NCBI GenBank assembly: GCA_021850805.1
Contig: JAJZKO010000004.1
Coordinates: forward strand, 1-64,000
Length of the DNA: 64,000 nt
Direction: 5' to 3'
DNA from: Microcaldota archaeon
GTDB taxonomy: Archaea; Micrarchaeota; Micrarchaeia; Micrarchaeales; CABMGC01
Shown: in pieces, positions 7,931-16,509 of the stretch
How positions within the stretch are numbered: the first letter of the stretch is position 1
Layout: each line of letters begins with the position of its first letter
Position numbers and translations under genes: made by a program
Notes under the pieces: generated by a model
Database searches by the model: none
What the model was told of the DNA's origin: nothing
What the model saw: only the letters and a program-made list of their open reading frames with translations

Positions 7931-8581
7931 CTATAGCAAAATTAAAAAGAGTAGTGCTACGCAGAATGCTGCGCATGCACAGCCAAAGTTTGAGGTATAC
8001 TTATTCCCGTATCCTTTTTCCTCAAAGTATCCCAAGGCGGAATCCGCCACACCGCCTATCCATCCGGATATCACAACTACAGCTACGGCAAAGGCACCGC
8101 CGGCATTGAAGGCCGTTAAAGCGATAACCATGGCCCCAATAAAGCTTGCCGTAAGCCCGTACAGAGTCACGCCTCCTGAAGTCCCAACCTTTACCCTTTT
8201 CAGGGTAAGCATCATAACTGGGCGCGGCCCAAGCGTACCAATCTCGCTTGCAAACTTGTCTGCCGTTATGCCAGCGACCACTGCCGCATACACCACAAGT
8301 GCCGCAGGGCCCCTTATAATGCCTACAGCAGATAAAACAACAACTATCAATGGCATAAGCCCATTAGCAGCCACATTCTTCCATGTCCTCCTGCTCTCGT
8401 AGACGCCCCTGCGCTTCTTTACTTTCTTTCCGAAATTGGTAACAAGGGATGAGAGAAGCAGGAAGATCACAAGCACAGCGAGATAATAACCTCCATTTCC
8501 CGTCCCAAGAATGAATATCAGCACTCCAAGAGCCGCAGCAAGGGCCAGACCATAGTAATCCAGAGTAAGAAGAGTCCTCAT
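7931..8581 (-). CDS. DUF92 family membrane protein
   Basis: A polytopic protein of 216 residues with about six membrane segments and the conserved core RRTWKNVAANGLMP, TADKFASEIG and KVGTSGGVTLYG that marks DUF92. Plant members (VTE6) phosphorylate phytyl phosphate, so isoprenoid-alcohol phosphate metabolism is a reasonable guess for archaea, but it is only a family-based inference. The track ORF starts about 49 codons earlier. The ATG at 8581 is chosen because a TATA-like TATATTTAAA lies about 30 bp before it on the minus strand and the upstream part reads as intergenic. Confidence 0.8.
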   Translation of the reverse strand: MRTLLTLDYYGLALAAALGVLIFILGTGNGGYYLAVLVIFLLLSSLVTNFGKKVKKRRGVYESRRTWKNVAANGLMPLIVVVLSAVGIIRGPAALVVYAAVVAGITADKFASEIGTLGPRPVMMLTLKRVKVGTSGGVTLYGLTASFIGAMVIALTAFNAGGAFAVAVVVISGWIGGVADSALGYFEEKGYGNKYTSNFGCACAAFCVALLFLILL

Positions 8582-8636
8582 ATGAATTCCACTATTAAGA
8601 AACATTTTTAAATATAGGTGTATTATATAGTAACAA

Positions 8637-8700
8637 CTAGTTTTTAGCGTGGGAAGACTAAAACTGGTCGCCTTGCCAGCAAACCTTAGGGTTTGCTGGC
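8637..8700 (+). ncRNA. Paired-hairpin element, candidate small RNA or leader
   Basis: Two hairpins stand side by side between divergent genes. The first pairs CTAGTTTTTAG (8637-8647) with CTAAAACTGG (8658-8667) around a 10-base loop, with one bulged T and one G-U pair. The second is a perfect 11-bp stem, GCCAGCAAACC/GGTTTGCTGGC, with a TTAG loop (8675-8700). TTTAAATATA at 8607-8616 is about 26 bp before the first hairpin, and a separate TATA-like TATAAAATTATAT precedes speB after it. That layout suits a short independent RNA. Strand and function are not established. Confidence 0.4.
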
Positions 8701-8770
8701 CTATTTCTATAAAATTATATCCTCTCACATGATTAAATATATTTGTACTGAAAATCCAACATGTGATCCG

Positions 8771-9649
8771 ATGGAACTTAACAACCCCATGCCAAAATAC
8801 AACCTATTCGGGGTGGAAAACCCTGAATATTCAGAAGCCCAGGTAGTCGTCCTTCCGGTTCCTTATGACTCTACGACAACGTACAAATCCGGTGCCAGGG
8901 ACGGCCCGCATGAGATAATAAGCGCAAGCAGGAACATGGAAACGTATAGTGAAGAGTTCGGATGCGACATAACCGAGAAGATAAGGATCTTCACTACTGA
9001 CGAGCTAGCCCCTAACCTCAATTCCCCAGAAGAGACTGTAAGGTCGATAGAGGAGGAAGTGTCAAAGATACTGAAAGACGGAAAGATGCCCGTGCTCCTT
9101 GGGGGTGAACATACAGTAGCGGTAGGTGCTATATATGCGGTATCAAAACACATGAAGGATTTTAGCGTAATACACTTCGATGCACACTCGGATTACAGGG
9201 ACGAATACATGGGCAGCAAATACTGTCACGCATGCATAATGGCAAGGGCGAGGGAGAGATGTGATAGCTGCTTCAGCGTAGGCGTGAGGAGCATAGACGA
9301 GACAAGCGCAACAAAATACGGCAAGGACATACTTTACAGAAAAGACATGCACAACATGACCATAAAAGAAGTGTCCGAAGAGATAATCAGAAGAACAAGG
9401 AAGAATGTCTATATAACCATAGATACGGATGTGATAGACCCATCGCAACTGCCCAGTACAGGCACCCCGGAACCAGACGGATTAAGCTTCTTTGAGCTCA
9501 CCCAGATACTAAAGAGCGTTATAATCGAAAAGCACCTTGTAGGGATAGACTTCAACGAGTTGGCTCCAATAGGGGGACTGACAGCCCCGAATTATCTGGT
9601 AGCAAAACTGGTGTACATGGCCCTGGGTTACGCATTCATAAAGAACTAG
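8771..9649 (+). CDS. speB: Agmatinase (ureohydrolase family)
   Basis: Hydrolyses agmatine to putrescine and urea, or a related guanidino compound. The binuclear manganese site is complete: GGEHT near residues 111-115, DAHSDYRD near 137-144, and IDTDVIDPS near 217-225. The ATG at 8771 follows GTGAT closely; the track start adds 26 residues that do not look conserved. Next door are speE (convergent) and speD, which supports polyamine synthesis over arginine breakdown. Arginase activity cannot be excluded by eye. Confidence 0.88.
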   Translation: MELNNPMPKYNLFGVENPEYSEAQVVVLPVPYDSTTTYKSGARDGPHEIISASRNMETYSEEFGCDITEKIRIFTTDELAPNLNSPEETVRSIEEEVSKILKDGKMPVLLGGEHTVAVGAIYAVSKHMKDFSVIHFDAHSDYRDEYMGSKYCHACIMARARERCDSCFSVGVRSIDETSATKYGKDILYRKDMHNMTIKEVSEEIIRRTRKNVYITIDTDVIDPSQLPSTGTPEPDGLSFFELTQILKSVIIEKHLVGIDFNELAPIGGLTAPNYLVAKLVYMALGYAFIKN

Positions 9650-9656
9650 GGATCCA

Positions 9657-10505
9657 TTACGGATGAAGACCCGGGGTCTTATTGTACATCGAGAAAAGTG
9701 CCAGATGCTCATCAGGGTTGTAATACTTTAGCCTGCCGTCCAGACCTGCTATCCTCTTTGATATCTCGGTTGGGCTTATGGCCTTCGGGTCCCTGTCCTT
9801 GGAAGCAAGGATAAGGGTGAAGACCATGCTGAATCCAGGCATGTAGAAATTCATGGCTCTTACCACTGGAAAAACCTTTTTCAGGTAAACAGGCATCTGT
9901 GAGTAATCCCAGCCATTTTTCTTCAGGTCCCATCCAAGCGTCACATACACGCCGTCTTTAGTCAGGCTCCTGCTTATCTGCCTTGCAAACTCTTCGCTGT
10001 AAACTTCTGTTGCTATTGACACCTGGTAAGGGTCTATAAGATCCCCAAATATCACATCATACTTGGTCTTTGTCTTATGTACAAAATCTATCGCATCACC
10101 TATGACAAGGTTGACACGCTTATCCTTGCGCTTCAATGCATACGGAAGATATTTTCTGCATAAATCAACCACCTCGCCGTCTATCTCGACCCAATCAATT
10201 GATACATCCTTATATCTAAGGAGTTCGCTTGCTGTAGTCCCCTCTCCGCCTCCGAGGATCAGCGCCTTCTTCGGGTTCCGTACAGTAATCATGGAAGAAT
10301 GGACAAGCACCTCATGATACACATGGCAGTCTATCTCCGAAGACTGTATTACGTTGTCAAGGGCAAGGAATGTCCCTATCGTTGGGCTTCGCGCTATCAG
10401 AACATTCTGAAATTTAGTCCTGCCAAAATGAAATACCTTGTCTACCTCCCTTACAGTAGAAGATCCATAAGGTGTGGTCTCGCTGAAAAGCAATCCTCCT
10501 CTCAT
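9657..10505 (-). CDS. speE: Polyamine aminopropyltransferase (spermidine synthase family)
   Basis: Transfers the aminopropyl group of decarboxylated AdoMet to putrescine, agmatine or a longer polyamine. The Rossmann motif is LILGGGEGTTASE (Glu replaces the more common Asp of GGGDG). Further marks are YHEVLVH, VEIDGEVV, GDAIDFV and DLIDPYQ, which carry substrate and cofactor contacts. The length of 282 residues is normal. It converges with speB with a gap of seven bases and is divergent from speD, so all three genes of the route sit together. Which acceptor amine is used cannot be read from sequence. Confidence 0.9.
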   Translation of the reverse strand: MRGGLLFSETTPYGSSTVREVDKVFHFGRTKFQNVLIARSPTIGTFLALDNVIQSSEIDCHVYHEVLVHSSMITVRNPKKALILGGGEGTTASELLRYKDVSIDWVEIDGEVVDLCRKYLPYALKRKDKRVNLVIGDAIDFVHKTKTKYDVIFGDLIDPYQVSIATEVYSEEFARQISRSLTKDGVYVTLGWDLKKNGWDYSQMPVYLKKVFPVVRAMNFYMPGFSMVFTLILASKDRDPKAISPTEISKRIAGLDGRLKYYNPDEHLALFSMYNKTPGLHP

Positions 10506-10632
10506 CTAAAAACCCATATACAATACACGCGAAGCAATTAAAAGCCGAAGCCTGCCAGAAGTATTCGGATAACGCAGCAAATATTTATATTCTTATTTAA
10601 ACCTATCATATCTGCAAATTCTTGGTAATCCA

Positions 10633-11055
10633 ATGCCTGAGACAAGAGCGTCACAGAGGACAAAGACTATAAACAAAAGAGAGCTCGTTACTGGCAAGCA
10701 CGTATACGGCAATCTTTATGATATCAGCCCTGAGCTCCTTTACGATACGGAACTTCTATCCAGGATAATATCCGAATCAGCAAAGATAGGCAACATGCAC
10801 ATCGTGGAAACAATAGTCAAGAAGTTCCAGAACCTCAAGGGCGGAATCGACGGCGGCGTCTCTGTAATAGCCCTGATAAAGGAAAGCCACATAACCATAC
10901 ACACATGGCCTGAAGGTAATTATGCCGCTGTGGACGTCTTCTCCTGCGGCCAGCAGAGCAGCCCGGAGAAAGCATTCGAGTACATAATACTCAAACTGAA
11001 GCCGAAGACTTACAAGATGTTCAAGGCAGACAGGGGCAACACGGTTCCTACCTGA
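10633..11055 (+). CDS. speD: AdoMet decarboxylase family proenzyme (SpeD; possibly arginine decarboxylase)
   Basis: Self-cleaving pyruvoyl enzyme. LIKESHITIHTWPE carries the E84-S85 cleavage site, and YAAVDVFSCG holds the catalytic Cys near 105. It supplies decarboxylated AdoMet to SpeE. In Crenarchaeota one branch of this family decarboxylates arginine instead, and this protein has a similar extended N-terminus of about 20 residues. Since the neighbouring agmatinase needs agmatine, the alternative is worth keeping open. A TATA-like TTATTTAAA lies about 35 bp before the ATG. The last 8 bases overlap nadK on the other strand. Confidence 0.88.
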   Translation: MPETRASQRTKTINKRELVTGKHVYGNLYDISPELLYDTELLSRIISESAKIGNMHIVETIVKKFQNLKGGIDGGVSVIALIKESHITIHTWPEGNYAAVDVFSCGQQSSPEKAFEYIILKLKPKTYKMFKADRGNTVPT

Positions 11056-11806
11056 CCATCCTGCGCCTTATTATCCTGTCGAGTTTGTCAGATAGTTCCT
11101 CCTTCATCGAAGGGAACCTGACTATGCGCAGGTTCTTTTTTGAGATATCTACCATAAAAGAGTCGCCTTTGCGGAGCATTGCCACCTCAATCCCGTCACA
11201 CCTAAGTATCCCTTCATATTTTACTATATCGACCCTGAGTCTTTTGTCGCAGCCAAGCACGATAGGGCTATTGTACGGCCCGTCAGCATTTATGAACGTG
11301 GTGCAGAAGACATGGGTATCAAGTATGACAGGACCTCCTGCAGACTTGTTATATGCAGTAGAGCCGACACTGCATGTCACTATAAGCCCGTCTCCGCTCA
11401 TCGCATAAGGATATATCGGGTGCTTTGTAGATGCGCCCTCATACACCCTGAAACTCACTTCCTGCGCTATGTTGTGGAGTGAGACTTCGTTAACGGCATA
11501 ATATCGCCTTGATTTATACCTTAAGGATATCCTCCCCCCTATACTCTCCACTTTATATCTTCCATTCTTCAGAAGCCGTATAACCCTGTCCAGATCCTTC
11601 ATCGATACGTCTGCATAGAAGCCCATGCTTCCCTGCTCATCATATCTTATTGGAAGTATCGGTCCGTCATGCTCCCTGGCCGCCCTTACAAATGTACCGT
11701 CCCCTCCTATCGCAATGCATATGCTTGCCTTGTCACTGACTTCAAACGCATCGTATATCTTCCTGAGCTGCGGATAATCCTTATTTGTTACGAGCTTTAT
11801 CCTGAT
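11048..11806 (-). CDS. nadK: NAD kinase with apparent non-AUG start
   Basis: Phosphorylates NAD to NADP. The track begins at an internal ATG (11626), but that would cut off the catalytic GGDGT loop. Reading the same frame upstream gives a normal N-terminus (RIKLVTNKDYPQL) and IGGDGTFV at about residues 33-40; the second conserved block CSVGSTAYNKSAGGP is intact. No ATG, GTG or TTG exists between the lpdA stop and residue 61. ATC at 11806 lies three bases after GTGAG, the spacing used elsewhere here, so it is the best start; ATA at 11800 is the alternative. The total of 252 residues fits the family. Last gene of the PDH operon. Confidence 0.85.
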   Translation of the reverse strand: MRIKLVTNKDYPQLRKIYDAFEVSDKASICIAIGGDGTFVRAAREHDGPILPIRYDEQGSMGFYADVSMKDLDRVIRLLKNGRYKVESIGGRISLRYKSRRYYAVNEVSLHNIAQEVSFRVYEGASTKHPIYPYAMSGDGLIVTCSVGSTAYNKSAGGPVILDTHVFCTTFINADGPYNSPIVLGCDKRLRVDIVKYEGILRCDGIEVAMLRKGDSFMVDISKKNLRIVRFPSMKEELSDKLDRIIRRRMVR

Positions 11807-13165
11807 CTACTCACCGGTAAAAAAATGTATAGGCCTGCCAAGCGCTTCCTCTGCCGCCTCCATGTACGCCTCCGAGAGTGTCGGGTGCGGGTGTATGGTG
11901 TCCGCAATATCCTCCAGTGTCCCTCCCATCTCTATAACCTCCGCAGCCTCAGAAATCATGTTTCCTGCATCCTGCGATACGATCTCTATTCCCTTCACGA
12001 GCTTATATTTGTTGTAAAAGACCTTCACAAATCCTTTGGTCTCATCTATCGCTATCGCCTTTCCGAGCGCGCTGAGCGGGAACTTCGCGCTCTCAAGCCC
12101 TGCACCGCCAATCTCTCCTGCCGATGCTATCTCAGGATCAGAGAATACCACAGATGGTATTACTGCATTATCGAATTCTGAATCTAGTCCTGCAGCGACT
12201 TCTCCTGCAATCACGCCCTGCCTCATTGCCTTGTGCGCGAGCATCGGTTCGCCAACAACGTCCCCAATGGCCATTATCTTATCGTCCTCAGTCTCGAGCC
12301 TCCTGTTCACCTTTATGAATCCCCTGCCGTCTCTGGACACCTTCGTATTCTCCAGCCCAAGCCCCATAGTATATGGCTCAAGCCCTATTGCAACAAGCAC
12401 AACCTCGGAATCAATCTTGGTGCCATCATCAAGCCGAACCTGATTCCCCGAAAACGAGACAGGCATAGATGCATAAACTTCAATGCCAAGCTCCCTCATC
12501 CTTGCAGAGACAATATCCGAAGCGTCCCTGTCGAAATGCGAGAGTATTCCTGATCGCGCTATTATCCTGACTTTCTTTCCCATCTTCGCATATATGGTGC
12601 CTATTTCCACCGCAACGTAACCACCCCCCACTATCGTCATTGTTTCTGGAGGATGCTCAAGCATCAGCGCGGCCTTGTAGTCTATGATGCTCTTGCCATC
12701 GAAAGGCAGGCTATCAAGTGCCTTAGGCACGGATCCAGTAGCGATTATGGCCTTCTTGAAATCAAGCGAAGTGCCGTTTGTCAACTGTATCGTCGAGGAA
12801 GATAGGAAGGTGGCCTCGCCCTTTATAACCTCCACCTTGTTCTTCCTGCACAGGAACTCTACTCCCTTTTCCAGCTTTTCAGATACCGCCATCCTCCATC
12901 TGTACAGAGCGCCAGCATCAAACTGCCCTGATAAAACCACTCCCTTATCCTTCGCATTAAGTGCCCTATGATAAAGATCAGAATAGTAAATCATTGTCTT
13001 TGAAGGTATGCATGCATAGTTCAGGCAGTGCCCACCCATCTTATGCTTCTCCACCACTGCAACCGAGAGCCCGAGCTGCGCGGCGCGTATTGCCGCAATA
13101 TACCCCCCTACTCCACCTCCTATTACTGCGAGGTCTACTTCTTCAGGCAAGGATCCCATCACCAT
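11807..13165 (-). CDS. lpdA: Dihydrolipoamide dehydrogenase (E3)
   Basis: Flavoprotein that reoxidises the lipoyl groups of E2 and reduces NAD. The FAD site GGGVGGYIAAIRAA, the redox disulphide in GGHCLNYACIPSK (C47, C52), a second Rossmann motif VGGGYVAVEIG and the C-terminal HPHPTLSE with the catalytic His are all present. Length of 452 residues is standard. It ends in TAG, and the nadK frame continues directly in phase beyond it. It starts 8 bases after the E2 gene. Confidence 0.96.
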   Translation of the reverse strand: MVMGSLPEEVDLAVIGGGVGGYIAAIRAAQLGLSVAVVEKHKMGGHCLNYACIPSKTMIYYSDLYHRALNAKDKGVVLSGQFDAGALYRWRMAVSEKLEKGVEFLCRKNKVEVIKGEATFLSSSTIQLTNGTSLDFKKAIIATGSVPKALDSLPFDGKSIIDYKAALMLEHPPETMTIVGGGYVAVEIGTIYAKMGKKVRIIARSGILSHFDRDASDIVSARMRELGIEVYASMPVSFSGNQVRLDDGTKIDSEVVLVAIGLEPYTMGLGLENTKVSRDGRGFIKVNRRLETEDDKIMAIGDVVGEPMLAHKAMRQGVIAGEVAAGLDSEFDNAVIPSVVFSDPEIASAGEIGGAGLESAKFPLSALGKAIAIDETKGFVKVFYNKYKLVKGIEIVSQDAGNMISEAAEVIEMGGTLEDIADTIHPHPTLSEAYMEAAEEALGRPIHFFTGE

Positions 13166-13173
13166 AAAAAAAC

Positions 13174-14388
13174 CTAAATCATATCGAGAAATTCAGGATC
13201 CTCGAGATACTTCTTCAGTGCGTTGCCAAATAACACTGCCTCGGCCCCGTCTACCACCCTGTGATCGAAAACAAGCGAGAACGGCAGAACCTTGCCTGCC
13301 ACAACATTCCCCTCCTTCACTACTGGCATATCGCGTATTAAGTGGACACCCAATATTGCAACCTCAGGGTAATTTATCATTGGAACAGAGAGATATCCGC
13401 CTCCAAGGCTGCCTATGTTGCTTATAGTGAAAGTGCTGTCCCGCATCTCCTCGATGCTTACCTCCCTCTTTCTTACCTTCGAGGAGAGTTCCTGTAGCTC
13501 CTGCGCTATCTTTAGTATGCTCTTCGAATCAGCGTTCCTTATCACAACCACCTTAAGCCCATCAGGCCCCTCCGCGCCTATGCCTATGTTGTAGTATTTC
13601 TTTATCACTACCTCCTCTTTATGCTGGTCATAGCTCGCATTGAACCTGGGGTTCTCCTTAAGCGCCTGCACGGCAGCCTTTATTATGAAAGGCAGGAAGG
13701 TCAGCTTTACTCCAAGCTTTTCTGCGTTGGCCTTCTCCCTGCTTACAATCCCATAAAGGCTTCCTGCATCTATTAAGTCCATATGTGCGGCCCTTGGTAT
13801 CGTCCACGAAAGCTCCATATTCTTTGCAATAGTCTTTCTGGTCTGCGATAACGGCACGCGCTCAATCTCTTCAGAATGTTTCTCTTCAAGAAGCTCAGAG
13901 AAGACCGGTACAGAAGCCTTAGCAGGAGAAGCAGGCACCTTTGCAGCCCTTATATCATTTTCAAGTATTCTTCCTCCAGGGCCTGTCCCAATCACCTTAC
14001 TTATATCCACTCCAAGTTCCCTAGCAAGTTTCCTTATGTGGGGAGCAGCAATAACTTCCCCCTCCTTGCCTTCTTTTATGCTGCCTTTCTGCCCCTGTTT
14101 ATCAGCGACGACACCCTTGTCCTGCGCATGCTGAACTGCATCCGCAGTGGAAGTGGCACCTTCTTCACCTACCGTCGCAAGCAGGTCACCTACCTTGACC
14201 TCCTGCCCTTCCTTGACTGCAAAATGCACCCTGCCCGATATCGGGCTTGGGATATTTACCACTGCCTTGTCGGTCTCTATCTGCATTATTGGCTGATCTT
14301 CTTTGACATTATCGCCCTCTTTAAAGAGCAGCTTCTCAAGCTTGCCTTCTGTAATGCCTTCTCCCACATCAACAAATCTTATCTCCAC
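13174..14388 (-). CDS. pdhC: 2-oxoacid dehydrogenase E2, dihydrolipoyl acyltransferase
   Basis: Core of the complex that passes the acyl group to CoA. Domain order is one lipoyl domain (about 1-78, lipoyl lysine in IETDKAVVN near residue 41), a Glu/Lys/Gly linker, a peripheral-subunit-binding domain (APHIRKLARELGVD, about 115-150), a second linker, and the catalytic domain ending in FDHRVVDGAEA, which carries the active His and Asp. At 404 residues it is a compact single-lipoyl form. It starts five bases after the E1 beta gene ends. Confidence 0.95.
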   Translation of the reverse strand: MEIRFVDVGEGITEGKLEKLLFKEGDNVKEDQPIMQIETDKAVVNIPSPISGRVHFAVKEGQEVKVGDLLATVGEEGATSTADAVQHAQDKGVVADKQGQKGSIKEGKEGEVIAAPHIRKLARELGVDISKVIGTGPGGRILENDIRAAKVPASPAKASVPVFSELLEEKHSEEIERVPLSQTRKTIAKNMELSWTIPRAAHMDLIDAGSLYGIVSREKANAEKLGVKLTFLPFIIKAAVQALKENPRFNASYDQHKEEVVIKKYYNIGIGAEGPDGLKVVVIRNADSKSILKIAQELQELSSKVRKREVSIEEMRDSTFTISNIGSLGGGYLSVPMINYPEVAILGVHLIRDMPVVKEGNVVAGKVLPFSLVFDHRVVDGAEAVLFGNALKKYLEDPEFLDMI

Positions 14389-14392
14389 ACAC

Positions 14393-15358
14393 TCAACTAC
14401 TAAGTGATTTATCTATGGCCTCTGCTATCTTTTTCTCGTTGGGCAAGTAATATTTCTCATATCCTGGGAAAGGATAAGGGAGGCTAGGGGACGCAACACG
14501 TAATATCGGTGCATCAAGCTCATATATGGCCTCTTCAGCTATCCTTGCCGCAACCTCTGCCCCAGCCCCAAAGCTTTCCGATGCCTCATGGACTATGACC
14601 ACATGCCCTGTCTTCTTTGCCGACTCCACAAAGGTCCTGGTATCAAGAGGGTTTATTGTCCTTAAATCTATTATCTCCGCATCCACTTTCTTAGCATCAA
14701 CAGTCTTCTGAACCACATTGACCATCGTTCCGTAAGTGATAATGGTTATATCATTCCCTTCCCTTAACACATTTGCCTTTCCTATGGGTACCTCATAACT
14801 CCCATCTGGTATATCCTGCTTAAAGAGCCTGTAGAGCTTAGTAGGCTCGAGAAACACCACAGGATCGTCTAATTTTACAGCGCTCAGCATGAGTCCCTTT
14901 GCATCATACGGTGATGAAGGCTCCACTACAACAAGCCCCCCCATATGCGAATAATATACTTCAGGGCTTTCGGAATGATGTTCAAGGGTCCTCACACCTC
15001 CGCTTACAGGAGTCCTCACAACCATGGGAACAGTAAGCGTAGAACGGGACCTGCTCCTGAACCTGGCAGCATGGTTAACAAGCTGGCTGAATCCAAGAAA
15101 CATAAACCCGGCAAACTGTATCTCCGGTATGGGTCTTAGCCCGGCAAGAGCCATACCAACAGAAGTTCCTATTATCCCTGATTCTGCAAGCGGTGTGTCT
15201 ATGACTCTCTTCTCGCCAAACTTGGCAAGCAGACCCTCGGTTACCCTAAAAACTCCCCCGTCCTTGCCTATATCTTCTCCAAGCAGAACAACCTTGCTGT
15301 CATTCTCCATTGCTATCCTTAAAGCGTCATTAATCGCCATTACCATATTTGCCTGCAT
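14393..15358 (-). CDS. pdhB: Pyruvate/2-oxoacid dehydrogenase E1 beta
   Basis: Beta half of the thiamine-diphosphate E1 enzyme. LLGEDIGKDGGVFRVTEGL with its cofactor Glu, the DTPLAESGIIGTSVGMAL segment and the C-terminal HEASESFGAGAE are typical. The track ORF begins 47 codons inside the E1 alpha gene; the true start is the ATG at 15358, with GGTGAT four bases before it, sitting directly after the E1 alpha stop. That gives 321 residues, the usual length. Confidence 0.95.
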   Translation of the reverse strand: MQANMVMAINDALRIAMENDSKVVLLGEDIGKDGGVFRVTEGLLAKFGEKRVIDTPLAESGIIGTSVGMALAGLRPIPEIQFAGFMFLGFSQLVNHAARFRSRSRSTLTVPMVVRTPVSGGVRTLEHHSESPEVYYSHMGGLVVVEPSSPYDAKGLMLSAVKLDDPVVFLEPTKLYRLFKQDIPDGSYEVPIGKANVLREGNDITIITYGTMVNVVQKTVDAKKVDAEIIDLRTINPLDTRTFVESAKKTGHVVIVHEASESFGAGAEVAARIAEEAIYELDAPILRVASPSLPYPFPGYEKYYLPNEKKIAEAIDKSLSS

Positions 15359-15359
15359 C

Positions 15360-16442
15360 TTAATCACCCAGCCAGTATCCTGCTGCTTCACCTGCAGAGA
15401 GTTCCGAAGAGAGGACATCAGGCATAAAGCTGTATACATTCTTGAAGACAGAAGAAGGATCTGGAACAAATTTTTCTGCTTTTTCAAGCGCAGCATCAAG
15501 CGTCTTCACATTTTCTTCGTGCAATTCCCTTTCTTTGTCATCGTCCCAAAGATTCTTTGCAGATAGATACTTGCGTATACGCAGCAGCGGATCCCTATTC
15601 TTCCATATTGCTTCATCAGAACTATCCCTGTATTTCGTAGGGTCATCAGCTGTCGTATGCATGCCCATCCTGTATGTTATTGCTTCTATGACAAATGGGC
15701 CTCCCTCGCTCAAAGATCTCCTTATAGCATCCTTTACGGCCTTATATACTGCCACGACATCGTTTCCGTCCACCTGCATGCCCTCAATCCCAGCGGCAAA
15801 TGCCTTCTGCGCAAGTGTCAGTGCAGCGCTCTGCTTTGCCCTTGGTATGGATATAGCCCACTGATTATTCTCTATAATCACTACAAGCGGCACTTTCCAT
15901 ACGCCTGCAAAATTAAGTGCCTCGTAGAAGTCTCCTTCAGATGTGCCACCGTCCCCAACATAAACCACCACCGCAGCCCCGGTATTGTTGTATTTTTGCG
16001 CAAAGGCAATCCCTGACGCGTGTGGAAGCTGCGTGGAGACAGGGACGGCATTGGTCAGATACCTAAGTGGTTTACTTACTACGCATCCCTCTTCAAAACC
16101 CATCCAGTATATGAAAAGCAGCTCAAGCGGAATGCCCCTCTCTATCTGCACCGCATGCTGCCTAAAAGACGGTACAAATATATCCTTCTCCCCCATCGCA
16201 AAAGCGCTTCCTATCTGCGTCGCCTCTTCTCCGAGAAGCGGAGCATAAGTTACCGCCCTTCCCTGCCTCTGCAGGCTCAGGAGCTTTGCATCAAAGTCCC
16301 TCGCGAAGCCCATCCTCTTATACATCCTCAATACTAATGCATCATCCACATCCTTGGGAAAAAGCGCTGCATCTGCGTTCCCATTCTCGTCTATTATCGA
16401 GATATACTCTATCTTATCATCAAAAACCTGCTTGACAACCAA
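15360..16442 (-). CDS. pdhA: Pyruvate/2-oxoacid dehydrogenase E1 alpha
   Basis: Alpha subunit that binds thiamine diphosphate and Mg and decarboxylates the 2-oxoacid. The cofactor motif GDGGTSEGDFYEALN ... ENNQWAIS is complete, and the phosphorylation-loop region HTTADDPTKYR is conserved as in bacterial enzymes. The start is a TTG at 16442, with a TATA box about 30 bp before it and almost no leader. First gene of a five-gene operon (E1a, E1b, E2, E3, NAD kinase). The substrate could be pyruvate, branched-chain 2-oxoacids or acetoin. Confidence 0.94.
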   Translation of the reverse strand: MVVKQVFDDKIEYISIIDENGNADAALFPKDVDDALVLRMYKRMGFARDFDAKLLSLQRQGRAVTYAPLLGEEATQIGSAFAMGEKDIFVPSFRQHAVQIERGIPLELLFIYWMGFEEGCVVSKPLRYLTNAVPVSTQLPHASGIAFAQKYNNTGAAVVVYVGDGGTSEGDFYEALNFAGVWKVPLVVIIENNQWAISIPRAKQSAALTLAQKAFAAGIEGMQVDGNDVVAVYKAVKDAIRRSLSEGGPFVIEAITYRMGMHTTADDPTKYRDSSDEAIWKNRDPLLRIRKYLSAKNLWDDDKERELHEENVKTLDAALEKAEKFVPDPSSVFKNVYSFMPDVLSSELSAGEAAGYWLGD

Positions 16443-16468
16443 ACAACCGCCTATTTAATCTGCAATGC

Positions 16469-16481
16469 AAATTATAAATTA
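16469..16481 (-). promoter_or_regulatory. TATA promoter of the PDH operon
   Basis: On the minus strand AATTTATAATTT lies about 27-39 bp before the TTG start of pdhA, so the transcript would begin only a few bases upstream of the start codon. No ribosome-binding motif is seen, which agrees with a leaderless message. Confidence 0.6.
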
Positions 16482-16509
16482 ATATCTGAAAAAATAGGCA
16501 CCATTCATA

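Noticed and set aside
11807-11809. Pyrrolysine at the in-frame UAG of lpdA
   Set aside because: TAG is the ordinary stop of several essential genes here (rps11, lysS, speB), and the lpdA protein is complete at this point; no pyl genes are in the window.
13876-14403. 175-residue plus-strand ORF inside the E2 gene
   Set aside because: It is antisense to the lipoyl and binding domains of a certain gene, a typical shadow ORF.
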